Position numbers and translations under genes: made by a program
In this document: positions 8,638 to 18,604 of the stretch, piece by piece
How the letters are laid out: each line of letters opens with the position of its first letter
Numbering within the stretch: position 1 is the stretch's first letter
The notes under the pieces: generated by a model
Databases searched by the model: none
What the model was told of the DNA's origin: nothing
What the model saw: only the letters and a program-made list of their open reading frames with translations
Source of the DNA: Comamonas resistens
GTDB lineage: Bacteria; Pseudomonadota; Gammaproteobacteria; Burkholderiales; Burkholderiaceae_C
DNA: 64,000 nt
Direction: 5' to 3'
Assembly (NCBI RefSeq): GCF_030064165.1
Contig: NZ_CP125947.1
Coordinates: 3,100,001-3,164,000, forward strand

Positions 8638-10401
8638 TTAAAAGGTTTCCCAGTCACCGTCGCCGGCCACTGCCGGCACAGATGCGGGCGCAGGCTTGGC
8701 GATGGACTTGGGCCTGGCAGCTGGCGCCTGAGCGACCGGCTTGTTTGCCATCGTGGCCAGAGGCTTGGTTGCAAGCGCTGCCTTGGTCACGGCTTGAGGC
8801 ATGGCCGCTCTCGCCGGTGCCAGCGCAGGCGAGCTCATGCCAGCAGCGTTGACCTGGCCCAGCTTGAAGAAGCTCACCGTCTCGGCCAGCGCGGCGGCCT
8901 GGGCGCGCAGGGCTTCGGTGGCGGCAGCGGACTCTTCGACCAGCGCGGCGTTTTGCTGGGTCATCTGGTCCATCTGAGCGACCGCCTGACTGACCTGCTC
9001 TATGCCCGAGGTCTGCTGATGGCTGGCCACCGAGATCTCGCCCATGATGTCGGTGACGCGGCGCACGCTCATCACGATTTCGTCCATGGTCTTGCCGGCC
9101 TCGTCCACCTGGGAGCTGCCTTCCTGCACCTTGCTCACGGAGTCATCGATCAGTTGCTTGATCTGCTTGGCCGCTTCGGCCGAGCGCTGTGCCAGGGTAC
9201 GTACCTCGGATGCCACCACGGCAAAACCACGGCCCTGGTCGCCAGCACGCGCAGCCTCCACGGCGGCATTGAGCGCCAGGATATTGGTCTGGAAAGCGAT
9301 GGAATCAATCACGCCGATGATGTCCACGATCTTGCGCGAGGACTCGTTGATGGCCGACATGGTCTGCACCACCTGGGCCACCGTGGTTCCGCCGCGAACC
9401 GCCACCTGCGAAGCGGCCGAAGCCATCTGGTTGGCTTGCTGGGCATTGCCGGCGTTCTGCTGCACGGTGGAGGTCAGCTCCTCCATGGAGGCCGCGGTCT
9501 GCTCCAGCGAACTGGCCTGCTCCTCAGTGCGCGAGGACAGATCCTGGTTGCCGCTGGCGATCTGGCTGCTGGCCGAGGCAATGGAGTCCGTGCCCTGACG
9601 CACCTGACCCACAATGCGCTGCAGGCTGGTATTCATCTCCTTGAGCGCCTGCAGCAACTGGCCGACTTCATCGCGGCTTTGCACGGTGATGCTGGCGCTC
9701 AGATCGCCTGCGGCCACGGACTGGGCCAGCTGTACGGCAGACTGCAGCGGACGCGAGATGGAGCGTGCGATCAGCACCGCCAGCACCACACCGATGACGA
9801 TGGAGCCCAGCAGCAGCGCCATCACCCACCACCGAGCCGCCGCATACAGGTCGTCGCCGGCCTGATTGGTTTCCTCGGTCGCCTGGTGATTGATCTCGCT
9901 GAGCGCTTCAAGACGCGTATTGATGCCACGACTGATCCTGAGAGCTTCGCCGCGCAAAATCTCGCTGGCGTCATCGTTGAGCAGTTGATGCGAAAGATCC
10001 ACCACCTTGGCCGTCTGCACGGCATAGGCCTTGAGCTCTTCTCCGATTTCAGCCAGCAGCGTCCTCTCCTTGTCGGTTCTCACGTACTTGGTGTAGGACT
10101 GCAGGTTCTGGAGCAGCTCGTCCCAGAGCTTGGGCATACTCTTGTCATAGACCGCCATTTCCTCGGACGTCTGTGCCATCACATGCTGCATGGTCTGCGA
10201 GCGGTAGCGCTGCAGCTGGTAACGCATGTCCTGCAGGTTGCGGGCCGCCGGCAGCCACTGGCGCGCCAGATCGGTGGCCGTGGCATTGACACGCTCCATC
10301 TGCACCAGGCCGTACAGGCCCGATACCGCACTGATCAGCAGGATCAGCACAAAAGACACCAGCAGCTTGTTGGCCAGCTTGAGGTTGCGAAAGAAGTTCA
10401 T
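8638..10401 (-). CDS. Methyl-accepting chemotaxis protein with C-terminal DWETF tether
   Basis: This 587-aa transmembrane chemoreceptor has helix 1 at about residues 10-30, a four-helix-bundle-like periplasmic domain (30-190), helix 2 at about 190-212, a HAMP region (RSISRPLQSAVQLAQSVAAGD) and a long cytoplasmic signalling coil. The hairpin tip includes IIGVIDSIAFQTNILALNAA and AARAGDQGRGFAVVASEVRTLAQRSA. The last five residues, DWETF, match the pentapeptide that tethers CheR/CheB in enterobacterial Tsr/Tar. A Pro/Ala-rich linker precedes it. The start at 10401 is chosen because it begins just before helix 1. The ligand is unknown. Confidence 0.94.
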   Translation of the reverse strand: MNFFRNLKLANKLLVSFVLILLISAVSGLYGLVQMERVNATATDLARQWLPAARNLQDMRYQLQRYRSQTMQHVMAQTSEEMAVYDKSMPKLWDELLQNLQSYTKYVRTDKERTLLAEIGEELKAYAVQTAKVVDLSHQLLNDDASEILRGEALRISRGINTRLEALSEINHQATEETNQAGDDLYAAARWWVMALLLGSIVIGVVLAVLIARSISRPLQSAVQLAQSVAAGDLSASITVQSRDEVGQLLQALKEMNTSLQRIVGQVRQGTDSIASASSQIASGNQDLSSRTEEQASSLEQTAASMEELTSTVQQNAGNAQQANQMASAASQVAVRGGTTVAQVVQTMSAINESSRKIVDIIGVIDSIAFQTNILALNAAVEAARAGDQGRGFAVVASEVRTLAQRSAEAAKQIKQLIDDSVSKVQEGSSQVDEAGKTMDEIVMSVRRVTDIMGEISVASHQQTSGIEQVSQAVAQMDQMTQQNAALVEESAAATEALRAQAAALAETVSFFKLGQVNAAGMSSPALAPARAAMPQAVTKAALATKPLATMANKPVAQAPAARPKSIAKPAPASVPAVAGDGDWETF

Positions 10402-10704
10402 GGGGGATAAGAGGGCCCTGGACGACCTGAAAGGTCTGGCACCCGCGAGATGGGAAATAGGGAAACGTTCCGAAAGCGAAAGCGCGTGCACACTGCGCGC
10501 GCCTGCGGATTCTATGCAGTATTTGTTACTGTGAGTAACGTTGCCCATGAATAAATCCGATGGTGCCATCAGGGACATAGCTGGGGTCAACAAGACACCC
10601 GGATGCAGGCCTCGAAAGCCCTGTCAAAGGCCATTGCCTGCCCGAAGGCTCATGGCATGAGAAAATCAGCGCTTATTTATCAACAAGAACACAACGGATT
10701 CACC

Positions 10705-11809
10705 ATGGAAGCAGAACGCGTCAACTCTATCGGCAACACCCTCCAAGATCTGTCCGAGCGCACGGCAGATCTCCGGAGGTATCTTTGACTACGATGCCAA
10801 GTACGAACGTCTGCGCACGGTAAACGCCTCGCTGGAAGACCCCTCCGTCTGGAACGACCCCAAAAAAGCTCAGGAGCTGGGCAAGGAAAAGAAGTCGCTT
10901 GACTCCGTGGTGCTGACGCTGCAAAAGCTCACCACCGAGCTGGCCGACAACACCGAGCTGTTCGAGATGAGCAAGGAAGAAGGCGATGACGCCGGCCTTG
11001 AAACCATCGAAGTCGAAACCGCCAAGCTCAAACCACTGATCGAAGAGCTGGAATTCCGCCGCATGTTCGGCGGCGAGGCCGATCCGCTCAACTGCTTCAT
11101 CGACATCCAGGCCGGCGCCGGCGGCACCGAAGCCTGCGACTGGGCCAGCATGCTGCTGCGCCAGTACCTGAAGTACGCCGAACGCAAGGGCTTCAAGGCC
11201 ACGGTGGAAGAAGAAACCCCTGGCGACGTGGCCGGCATCAAGAGCGCCACCATCAAGGTCGAAGGCGAGTATGCCTATGGCCTGCTGCGCACCGAAACCG
11301 GCGTGCACCGCCTGGTGCGCAAGTCGCCCTTCGACAGCTCGGGCGGCCGTCACACCAGCTTCTCCTCGCTGTTCGTCTACCCCGAGATTGATGACTCCAT
11401 CGAGATCAACATCAATCCGTCGGATGTGCGCACCGACACCTACCGTGCTTCGGGCGCTGGCGGTCAGCACATCAACAAGACCGACTCGGCCGTGCGCCTG
11501 ACCCACATCCCCACGGGCATCGTGGTGCAGTGCCAGGACGGTCGCTCGCAACACAGCAACCGTGACGTGGCATGGCAGCGCCTGCGCTCCAGGCTGTACG
11601 ACTTCGAGATGCGCAAGCGCATGGAAGAGCAGCAAAAGCTCGAGGACACCAAGACCGATGTGGGCTGGGGTCACCAGATCCGCTCCTATGTGCTGGACAA
11701 CAGCCGCATCAAGGACTTGCGCACCAACGTCGAAGTCTCGGCCACCCAGAAGGTGCTGGACGGCGACCTGGACGTGTTTATCGAAGCCTCGCTCAAGCAA
11801 GGCCTCTGA
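10705..11809 (+). CDS. prfB: Peptide chain release factor 2, read through a programmed +1 frameshift
   Basis: RF2 releases peptides at UGA and UAA. The protein is encoded in two frames: 27 codons from ATG 10705 to an in-frame TGA at 10786-10788, then the +1 frame (GAC at 10787) to 11809, 367 aa in total, the normal length. Diagnostic motifs are SPF ([11 protein letters not shown]), the RF2 stop-codon recognition tripeptide, and GGQ in [17 protein letters not shown], which enters the peptidyl transferase centre. Low RF2 lets the ribosome pause at the UGA and shift, giving autoregulation. pepN follows with an 18-bp gap. Confidence 0.97.
10775..10789 (+). promoter_or_regulatory. prfB programmed frameshift site
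   Basis: An internal Shine-Dalgarno-like GGAGG (10775-10779) sits three bases before the slippery CTT, followed by TGA C. This is the same spacing and codon set as the E. coli site (SD-TAT-CTT-TGA-C), so the autoregulatory mechanism is preserved. Confidence 0.96.
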
Positions 11810-11827
11810 TCCTAGAAAGGAATCGAT

Positions 11828-14530
11828 ATGCTGCAACTGCGTGACGGGCAAGCCCCGGCCACCGCGATTTATCGTGCCGACTACGAGGCCCCGGCCTGGT
11901 GGATCGACACGGTGGACCTGACTTTTGACCTGGACCCGGCCAAGACGCGCGTGCTCAGCAAGATGCGCGTGCGCCGCAACCCCGAGGTGCCGGCACAGGC
12001 GCTGCGCCTGGACGGCGACGAGCTGAATCTGGCTCGGGTGATGGTCAACGGCGGTGGTACCTCCTTCAAGATGGACGGCGACCAGCTGGTGCTGGAGAAC
12101 CTGCCCGAGGGCAACGAGCCCGTGGAGCTGGAAATCTTCACTACCTGCGCCCCCATCAAGAACACCAAGCTCATGGGCTTGTATGTGAGCGAGGACACGT
12201 TCTTCACGCAGTGCGAGGCAGAAGGCTTTCGCCGCATCACCTACTTCCTGGACCGTCCCGATGTGATGGCCATGTACACCGTCACACTGCGCGCCAGCAA
12301 GGCCCAGTATCCGGTGCTGCTGTCCAACGGCAATCTGGTGGAGTCCGGCGATCTGGAAGACGGCCGCCACTTTGCCAAGTGGGTCGATCCGCACAAGAAG
12401 CCCAGCTATCTGTTTGCGCTGGTGGCCGGCAATCTGGTGGCCCGCGAGCAGAAGATCAAGAGCCGGGCCGGCCGCGACCACCTGCTGCAGGTCTTTGTGC
12501 GCCCCGGCGACCTGGAAAAGACCGAGCACGCCATGAACTCCCTCATGCACTCCGTTGCATGGGACGAGGCCCGCTTTGGCCTGAGCCTGGATCTGGACCG
12601 CTTCATGATCGTCGCCACCAGCGACTTCAACATGGGCGCCATGGAGAACAAGGGCCTGAACATCTTCAACACCAAGTATGTTCTGGCCAGCCAGGCCACG
12701 GCCACCGACACCGATTACGCCAATATCGAATCCGTCGTCGGACACGAGTACTTCCATAACTGGACGGGTGACCGCGTCACCTGCCGCGACTGGTTCCAGC
12801 TCAGCCTCAAGGAAGGCCTGACGGTGTTCCGCGATCAGGAGTTCAGCATGGACATGGCGGGCACGGCTTCGGCCCGTGCCGTCAAGCGCATCGACGATGT
12901 GCGCGTGCTTCGCACCGTGCAGTTTCCCGAGGACGCAGGCCCCATGGCGCACCCCGTGCGCCCCGACAGCTATATCGAGATCAACAACTTCTACACGGTC
13001 ACGATCTACGAAAAAGGCGCGGAAGTCGTACGCATGCAGCACAACCTGGTTGGCCGCGAAGGCTTTGCCAAGGGCATGAAGCTGTACTTCGAGCGCCATG
13101 ACGGCCAAGCCGTGACCTGCGACGACTTCTCGCAGGCCATTGCCGACGCCAACTCGGGCTCTCCCCTGGCTCAGCATCTGCAGCAGTTCCGCCGCTGGTA
13201 CAGCCAGGCCGGCACACCCGTGCTCAAGGCCGTGGGCCAGTACGATGCCGACGCCCGGACCTATACGCTGACGCTGTCGCAAAGCTGCGCGCCCACCGTG
13301 GGTCAGGCCGAGAAACTGCCGTTCGTCATTCCCGTGCAAATGGGTCTGCTCACGGCCAGCGGCCAGCCCATCGCCCTGCAATTGCAAGGCGAGGATGCGG
13401 CCCAGGCAGTCGCCAGCCGCATGCTGGTGCTGACCGAAGCCGAACAGCGCTTTGTTTTCAGCAATGTGAGCGAAGCCCCCGTGCCCTCGCTGCTGCGCAG
13501 CTTCAGTGCCCCCGTGGTGCTGGAGCATGAATTCAGCGATGCCGATCTGCTGACCCTGCTGGCCCATGACAGCGACCCGTTCAACCAATGGGAAGCCAGC
13601 CAGCGCCTGGGCCTGCGTTATGCCCTGAAGGCAATCGCTGCCAGCGGCGAAGCCAGTGCCGAAATCCTGCCGGCGGACTTCATCGAAGCCATGCGCCGCG
13701 TGCTGCGCGATGACAAGCTGGACGCGGCGTTCAAGGATCTGGTGCTCACGCTGCCGTCCGAGAGCTATATCGCCGAGCAGTTGGCAGAAGTCGATCCGCA
13801 GCGCGTGCATGCCGTGCGCGAAGCCATGATCTTGCAGCTCGCGAGTGCCCTGCAGCCCGAATGGGAGAACATCTGGGAAGCCAACCGAGACACCGGCGCC
13901 TATCGCCCCGACCATGTCAGCGCCGGCCGCCGTGCTCTGGCAGGTCGCGCCCTGTCCATGCTGTGCTTGCAGGCAGCCCGGACTGGCGACACGGTCTGGC
14001 CCGGCAAGGCCTACCAGCGCTGCAAGGACGCCGGCAATATGACGGACCGCATGGCCGCCCTCTCTGCCCTGGTCTACAGCGCCAGCCCTCTGGCCGAGCA
14101 GGCGCTGCAGCGCTTCCACGCCCTGTTCAAGCAGGATGCACTGGTGCTGGACAAATGGTTTGCGCTGCAGGCTGCCGCCAGCGACCGCGGCGGCGATGTG
14201 CTTCCGGCAGTCAAGGCGCTGATGAAGCATGCCGACTTCCAGATCAAGAATCCCAACCGTGCACGCAGCCTGATCTTCAGCTACTGCAACAATGCTGGCG
14301 CCTTCCATCGCGCCGATGCGGCGGGCTATGTGTTCTGGGCCGATCGCGTGATCGAGATCGACGGCATCAACCCCCAGGTGGCCTCCCGTCTGGCCCGGGT
14401 CATGGACCGCTGGAAGAAGCTGACCGAGCCCTACCGCAGCGCGGCCCGCCAGGCTATAGAGCGTGTGGCAGCCAGGCCCAATCTGTCCAATGACGTGCGT
14501 GAAGTCATCACGCGCGCGCTGGCAGACTGA
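11828..14530 (+). CDS. pepN: Aminopeptidase N (M1 family)
   Basis: This 900-aa zinc metallopeptidase removes N-terminal residues from peptides in the cytoplasm. The substrate-binding motif is MGAMENKGLNIFN, and the zinc site HEYFHNWTGDRVTCRDW (HExxH) continues to KEGLTVFRDQEF with the third, glutamate ligand. The length and C-terminal helical domain match the bacterial PepN type (about 870-900 aa). An RBS (GAAAGGAATCGAT) precedes the ATG. It lies 18 bp after prfB and 5 bp before the TPR gene, so the three may share a transcript. Confidence 0.96.
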   Translation: MLQLRDGQAPATAIYRADYEAPAWWIDTVDLTFDLDPAKTRVLSKMRVRRNPEVPAQALRLDGDELNLARVMVNGGGTSFKMDGDQLVLENLPEGNEPVELEIFTTCAPIKNTKLMGLYVSEDTFFTQCEAEGFRRITYFLDRPDVMAMYTVTLRASKAQYPVLLSNGNLVESGDLEDGRHFAKWVDPHKKPSYLFALVAGNLVAREQKIKSRAGRDHLLQVFVRPGDLEKTEHAMNSLMHSVAWDEARFGLSLDLDRFMIVATSDFNMGAMENKGLNIFNTKYVLASQATATDTDYANIESVVGHEYFHNWTGDRVTCRDWFQLSLKEGLTVFRDQEFSMDMAGTASARAVKRIDDVRVLRTVQFPEDAGPMAHPVRPDSYIEINNFYTVTIYEKGAEVVRMQHNLVGREGFAKGMKLYFERHDGQAVTCDDFSQAIADANSGSPLAQHLQQFRRWYSQAGTPVLKAVGQYDADARTYTLTLSQSCAPTVGQAEKLPFVIPVQMGLLTASGQPIALQLQGEDAAQAVASRMLVLTEAEQRFVFSNVSEAPVPSLLRSFSAPVVLEHEFSDADLLTLLAHDSDPFNQWEASQRLGLRYALKAIAASGEASAEILPADFIEAMRRVLRDDKLDAAFKDLVLTLPSESYIAEQLAEVDPQRVHAVREAMILQLASALQPEWENIWEANRDTGAYRPDHVSAGRRALAGRALSMLCLQAARTGDTVWPGKAYQRCKDAGNMTDRMAALSALVYSASPLAEQALQRFHALFKQDALVLDKWFALQAAASDRGGDVLPAVKALMKHADFQIKNPNRARSLIFSYCNNAGAFHRADAAGYVFWADRVIEIDGINPQVASRLARVMDRWKKLTEPYRSAARQAIERVAARPNLSNDVREVITRALAD

Positions 14531-14535
14531 GCCCC

Positions 14536-15504
14536 ATGACATCAGGCATGTTCCGCAAAAGCGTGGCCACTCTGAGTGCTGTGCTGGGGTTTGGCGCCCA
14601 GGCCGCCAGCCCTGCCTCAGGTTTTGAGGCACGCTTTGCGCCGCTGTATGCCAGCGTCTTCACCGAAGGCGGCAGTTTCAGCGGCAGCGCCATGAGTCGA
14701 GACCTCAAGGCGCTGGAACCTCTGCTGACCAAGGCATCTGCACGAGACATCTTCCGGCTTTACTACACCGAAGCCAGTGTCTATGGCCGACGCCAGATGC
14801 CTGCCGAAGCAGCTCAAGCCGCCCAGAAAGCGCTTGCGGTCTTGCCGACGACCACCTCTACCGAGCTTGCTTACCCTCAGTTCTATTTGCGCCATTCCAG
14901 CATTCGCTGGCTGGCCGATGCAGGCGACCATCAGGCTGCCATGCGATGGGTCAAGCATTTTCAATCGCAGTATCCGCTGCCAAGCATTGCCAAACTGCCT
15001 GCCGAGATGCGCTGGGACGAAACCAGGCCCATCGCCAAAGCGCTGGACTTCCCCACACAGACCCAGATCCTGGGTGTGTATGAGGACGAAGGTTATCTGT
15101 TGCATGAGCAAAAAAGATACCGTGAAGCACTACAGGCCAATCAGCGCCTGCTGCCCGTGGCGCGCGAACGCCTGCAAGCCCTGGGCCGTCCCGAGTTGCT
15201 GCGCGGGCTGCTGACCAATATGGCGCAAAACAGCTACGAGCTCGGTGATCTGGAGCTGGCGCGTGGCTATCTGCAGCAGCGTCTGGATATTGCCCTCAAG
15301 GCACAGGATCACGAAACTGTCTACGACTGTTATTTCCAGCTCATGGTGCTAGCCCAGGAACAGGGTCAGCAGCAACAAGCCCGGCAATGGCTGGCGGCAT
15401 ACGAAAATCTTGCCCAAACCAATAAGGACAGCACTCATTTAGAGCGCTCCAAGCAACTAGGCGCCGAACTTGCCAAGCGATCCACCAATCGCAGCAAACC
15501 TTAG
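14536..15504 (+). CDS. Exported TPR-repeat protein of unknown function
   Basis: The 322-aa product begins with a probable signal peptide (MFRKSVATLSAVLGFGAQAASP, cleaved after AQA). The rest is almost entirely helical, with TPR-like pairs such as AEAAQAAQKALAVLP, REALQANQRLLPVARERLQALG, ELGDLELARGYLQQRLDIALKA and QQQARQWLAAYENLAQ. No catalytic motif is seen, so it is likely a periplasmic scaffold. It starts 5 bp after the pepN stop. I do not recognise a characterised homologue. Confidence 0.75.
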   Translation: MTSGMFRKSVATLSAVLGFGAQAASPASGFEARFAPLYASVFTEGGSFSGSAMSRDLKALEPLLTKASARDIFRLYYTEASVYGRRQMPAEAAQAAQKALAVLPTTTSTELAYPQFYLRHSSIRWLADAGDHQAAMRWVKHFQSQYPLPSIAKLPAEMRWDETRPIAKALDFPTQTQILGVYEDEGYLLHEQKRYREALQANQRLLPVARERLQALGRPELLRGLLTNMAQNSYELGDLELARGYLQQRLDIALKAQDHETVYDCYFQLMVLAQEQGQQQQARQWLAAYENLAQTNKDSTHLERSKQLGAELAKRSTNRSKP

Positions 15505-15564
15505 GCACCCAACAACTGTTTTCAATCCCCTGGGATTGGCCAAGAATTTTTAAGGAGTTCTCTC

Positions 15565-16587
15565 ATGAAGAAAAACATCAGCCTGACCCGCTATCTGGTC
15601 GAGCAGCAACGTGTGGACGGCCTCATCCCTGGCCAGTTGCGCCTGCTGCTGGAAGTGGTGGCCCGCGCCTGTAAGCGCATCAGCTTTGCCGTGAACAAGG
15701 GCGAGCTCGGCGACGTCATGGGCACGGCCGGCAGCGAGAACGTGCAGGGCGAAGTGCAGAAGAAGCTGGACATCATCGCCAACGAGACCCTGATCGAAGC
15801 CAATGAATGGGGCGGCCACCTGGCTGCCATGGCCTCGGAGGAGATGGAAGGCATCTACGTGGTGCCCAACCGCTACCCTCAGGGCGAATACCTGCTGATG
15901 TTCGATCCGCTGGACGGCTCGTCCAACATCGACATCAACATGTCCATCGGCACCATCTTCAGCGTGCTCAAGAAGCCTGAAGGCCACCCAGGCGTGCATG
16001 AAAGCGATTTCTTCCAGCCCGGTACCCAGCAAGTGGCCGCCGGCTACTGCATCTACGGTCCTCAAACCACTCTGGTGCTGACCGTGGGTGATGGCGTGTC
16101 CATGTTCACGCTGGACCGTGAGCAAGGCTCTTTCGTGCTGATCGAGGAAAACGTCAAGATCCCCGAAGACACCAAGGAATTCGCCATCAACATGTCCAAT
16201 ATGCGCCACTGGGATGAACCCGTGAAGCGCTATGTGGACGAGTGCCTGGCCGGTGAAGAAGGCCCCCGCGGCAAGAACTTCAACATGCGCTGGGTGGCGG
16301 CCATGGTGGCCGACGTGCACCGAATCCTGTGCCGCGGCGGCGTCTTCATGTACCCCTGGGACAAGCGCGAGCCCCAAAAGGCCGGCAAGCTGCGCCTGAT
16401 GTACGAAGCCAACCCCATGAGCTGGCTGGTCGAGCAGGCAGGCGGCATGGCCACCAACGGCCGCCAGCGCATCATGGACATCCAACCCACACAACTGCAT
16501 GAGCGCGTCAGCGTGGTGCTCGGCTCCAAGAACGAAGTGGAACGTGTGACCCGCTATCACCTCGAAGCCGATGAAAAAGCGCTATAA
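15565..16587 (+). CDS. fbp: Class I fructose-1,6-bisphosphatase
   Basis: FBPase hydrolyses fructose-1,6-bisphosphate in gluconeogenesis. The 340-aa protein carries the metal-binding [22 protein letters not shown] and the substrate-binding [21 protein letters not shown] with the C-terminal G(R)[24 protein letters not shown] precedes the ATG. The final codons (CTATAA) overlap a TATAAT hexamer at 16583-16588 that fits the -10 box of the tRNA promoter just downstream. Confidence 0.97.
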   Translation: MKKNISLTRYLVEQQRVDGLIPGQLRLLLEVVARACKRISFAVNKGELGDVMGTAGSENVQGEVQKKLDIIANETLIEANEWGGHLAAMASEEMEGIYVVPNRYPQGEYLLMFDPLDGSSNIDINMSIGTIFSVLKKPEGHPGVHESDFFQPGTQQVAAGYCIYGPQTTLVLTVGDGVSMFTLDREQGSFVLIEENVKIPEDTKEFAINMSNMRHWDEPVKRYVDECLAGEEGPRGKNFNMRWVAAMVADVHRILCRGGVFMYPWDKREPQKAGKLRLMYEANPMSWLVEQAGGMATNGRQRIMDIQPTQLHERVSVVLGSKNEVERVTRYHLEADEKAL

Positions 16588-16600
16588 TTTCTAGCTTATC

Positions 16601-16676
16601 GCCGGTGTAGCTCAGTCGGTAGAGCAGCTCATTCGTAATGAGAAGGTCGCGTGTTCGATTCATGTCTCCGGCACCA
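16601..16676 (+). tRNA. tRNA-Thr (anticodon CGT), used as island attachment site
   Basis: The 76-nt sequence folds as a cloverleaf with acceptor GCCGGTG / CTCCGGC, D-arm GCTC...GAGC, anticodon loop TTCGTAA with CGT at 16634-16636, a T-arm with loop TTCGATT, and encoded CCA. There are weak spots: position 6 opposes 67 as T-T, the anticodon stem ends in G-A, and the T stem has G-T pairs. The 3' half from the anticodon loop onward is identical to the copy at the far end of the island. This suggests the element replaced the native 3' half. Confidence 0.9.
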
Positions 16677-16677
16677 A
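16632..16677 (+). repeat. attL: 46-bp direct repeat, left boundary of the island
   Basis: The stretch from anticodon-loop position U32 through CCA plus one base (TTCGTAATGAGAAGG...GGCACCAA) is repeated without mismatch at 49299-49344. A breakpoint in the tRNA anticodon loop is typical of tyrosine-integrase elements. Confidence 0.95.
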
Positions 16678-16685
16678 TAAATTCA

Positions 16686-16806
16686 ACGACTTACGAGTCG
16701 TGATTGTTCAAAGTGCCGTCTCCTGTCACACTCAAGTCACAGTAGACGGCACAACTGAACAACGCTGCGCAGTAGCGCTATCTCTTCAGCCAGTTCTTGT
16801 GCCGTC
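16686..16806. other. Cluster of inverted repeats between attL and the integrase gene
   Basis: A small hairpin ACGACT-TACG-AGTCGT (16686-16701) is followed by three copies of the octamer GTGCCGTC: forward at 16713-16720, inverted at 16745-16752, forward at 16799-16806. Arm-type integrase or excisionase binding sites are often arranged like this near att sites; the role is inferred. The integrase promoter should also lie here. Confidence 0.45.
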
Positions 16807-16836
16807 ACATTTCGCTGACCACACACAAGATGCACC

Positions 16837-17937
16837 ATGGCTGCAATCCGCGAACGAAAAGATCAGAACGGAAAGGTGAGCTACCAAGCTCAAGTCCGTA
16901 TCCAAGGCTATCCACCTCAGTCCAAGACATTTCTGAGGAAAACCGACGCCAAGCAATGGGCCATCCAGACGGAAACCGAAATCCGTACTGGCATGACTAT
17001 CCGCAAAAGCACCGCCAGCAAGCACACCGTGCGCGAGATGTTGGAGCGCTACCGCGACAACGTGCTGATCGACAAAGCCAACGGCGGCAAAGATCACAAG
17101 ACGCACATTGCATGGTGGATTGATGAGCTTGGCCACTACGCCCTGTCTGAAGTCACAACGGACCTTGTGACACGGAGCATGGATAAGCTCAAAAAATCCA
17201 AGACACGGCTGGGCAAATCCCCTGCACCTGCGACCGTGCTGCGCTACTTGATGGCGCTCTCTCATGCGTTCAATGTGGCACGTAAGCAGTGGAACTGGTG
17301 CGAGTCTTCACCAGTCGAGAATGTCCAACGCCCCAAAGTCAAAAACGAGCGCACCCGCTATCTGACAGATGCCGAGCGAGAAGCTTTGCTGCACGCATGC
17401 AAAAACTCTCCGAACTCCGACCTCTATTTGGTCGTGCTACTGGCAATTTCCACTGGTATGCGCAAAGGCGAAATCATGGGCATGCGCTGGCAGGACATTC
17501 ACACTCCACCAGATCAGAGCTTCACTCGCGTACATCTGACCAAAACCAAGAACGACAAAGCTCGCTCGGTCTTGCTGACCTCCCCTGCCCTGGAGTTGCT
17601 GGAAGAGCGGCGCACAAAGCTGCTTGATAGCCTGCAAGCCAAGACCACTACCGGGCTTATTTTCCCGAGTGCTGTGAACGCAGATCAGCCCGTCGACCTT
17701 CGCAGGCCATGGTGCTCTGCATTGCAAGCGGCGGGTGTTGATGGGTTCCGCTTCCACGACCTTCGTCACACAACAGCTAGCTACCTTGCCATGAACGGAG
17801 CCAGCCTTCTGTCTATCAGCAAAGTGCTGGGGCACCAAACCACCAAAATGACGGAGCGGTACTCCCACTTGGCAACATCCCATATCGACGAGGTAGTTCG
17901 CAGTATGAATGCGAAGAAGTTCGGCGCAATCACTTAA
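16837..17937 (+). CDS. int: Island integrase (tyrosine recombinase)
   Basis: This 366-aa phage-type integrase has an N-terminal DUF4102-free arm/SAM-like region (VREMLERYRDNVLIDKANGG...), then a catalytic domain with the active-site set: Arg in STGMRKGEIMGMRW, His-x-x-Arg in FHDLRHTTASYLA, His in VLGHQ and the nucleophile Tyr in MTERYSHL. It faces away from attL, the usual orientation for islands whose integrase recognises the tRNA just upstream. All catalytic residues are present, so it is likely functional. Confidence 0.95.
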   Translation: MAAIRERKDQNGKVSYQAQVRIQGYPPQSKTFLRKTDAKQWAIQTETEIRTGMTIRKSTASKHTVREMLERYRDNVLIDKANGGKDHKTHIAWWIDELGHYALSEVTTDLVTRSMDKLKKSKTRLGKSPAPATVLRYLMALSHAFNVARKQWNWCESSPVENVQRPKVKNERTRYLTDAEREALLHACKNSPNSDLYLVVLLAISTGMRKGEIMGMRWQDIHTPPDQSFTRVHLTKTKNDKARSVLLTSPALELLEERRTKLLDSLQAKTTTGLIFPSAVNADQPVDLRRPWCSALQAAGVDGFRFHDLRHTTASYLAMNGASLLSISKVLGHQTTKMTERYSHLATSHIDEVVRSMNAKKFGAIT

Positions 17938-18105
17938 CGGCCCCACCATATACAGCCCACCTCGCAATCGAAATTAATGCTCAATCTCCACTCGAAGCAA
18001 AAACACCTCCAATCAACAGCATGTGTTTTACCAAAATGCAGTCAAAAATATCTCCAAGCTTCCAGTGCATCAAAGGGAAAATTTATTTAGGCACACTCAT
18101 TGTTG

Positions 18106-18530
18106 CTATTTTTTAAAAACCACATCTCGATGAAATTCAAGATACGAAAAATTTTCAATTTTCAAATTATGTATTTTCAAATCAATTGAAATACCTAAAT
18201 TCTGTTGTGCTTCCATCGGCAAGGTATTTGAAACCAGCAAAGTGCCATGATTCGAAAAAGAAATCCAACCGCCATCAAACAAGGCATCGAAATTAGGCGC
18301 CAACAACAAACCATTGAAAACATCCAACCGCTCGTTATCAGAGGCACACAAGGCCCAGGGTTTGATATGCGATGCGCGTAGCAAAGATGGCACCGCCAGC
18401 CCGGAGACACAGCAACGACCTTGCCAAAAGTCGAGCAATGCTCCCCGAAAGATGTCCTGCCCTACACGTTGAACGACCATACGTTCAGCTTCAGTAGTTT
18501 TTGGAAGATTGTGCGTTTGGGCTCTGAATA
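18106..18530 (-). pseudogene. HNH endonuclease gene, 3' part (split by IS21 element)
   Basis: In the restored reading this segment supplies the C-terminal part beginning RAQTHNLPKTTEAERMVVQRVGQDIFR, followed by an HNH_2-type nuclease core: the zinc-finger-like RCCVSGL, ASHIKPW, and NGLLLAPNFDALFDGGWISFSNHG. Joined to 21027-21328 and with one copy of the 7-bp target duplication removed, it gives one continuous 239-aa frame. As it stands, transcription enters from the IS and translation lacks the natural start. It was probably the last gene of the large defence-type operon. Confidence 0.85.
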
Positions 18531-18604
18531 TGTTGATTTCCATGCAAAACTGACCCGCTATTTCCATCTCAAACTGACCCACCCTTTGGCTTGAGCCGTA
18601 AGGC

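Noticed and set aside
10727..14632. A 1301-codon open frame antisense to prfB and pepN
   Set aside because: High-GC mirror frame; it is rich in His/Gly/Ala as expected from antisense of G/C-third codons, and both sense genes are certain.
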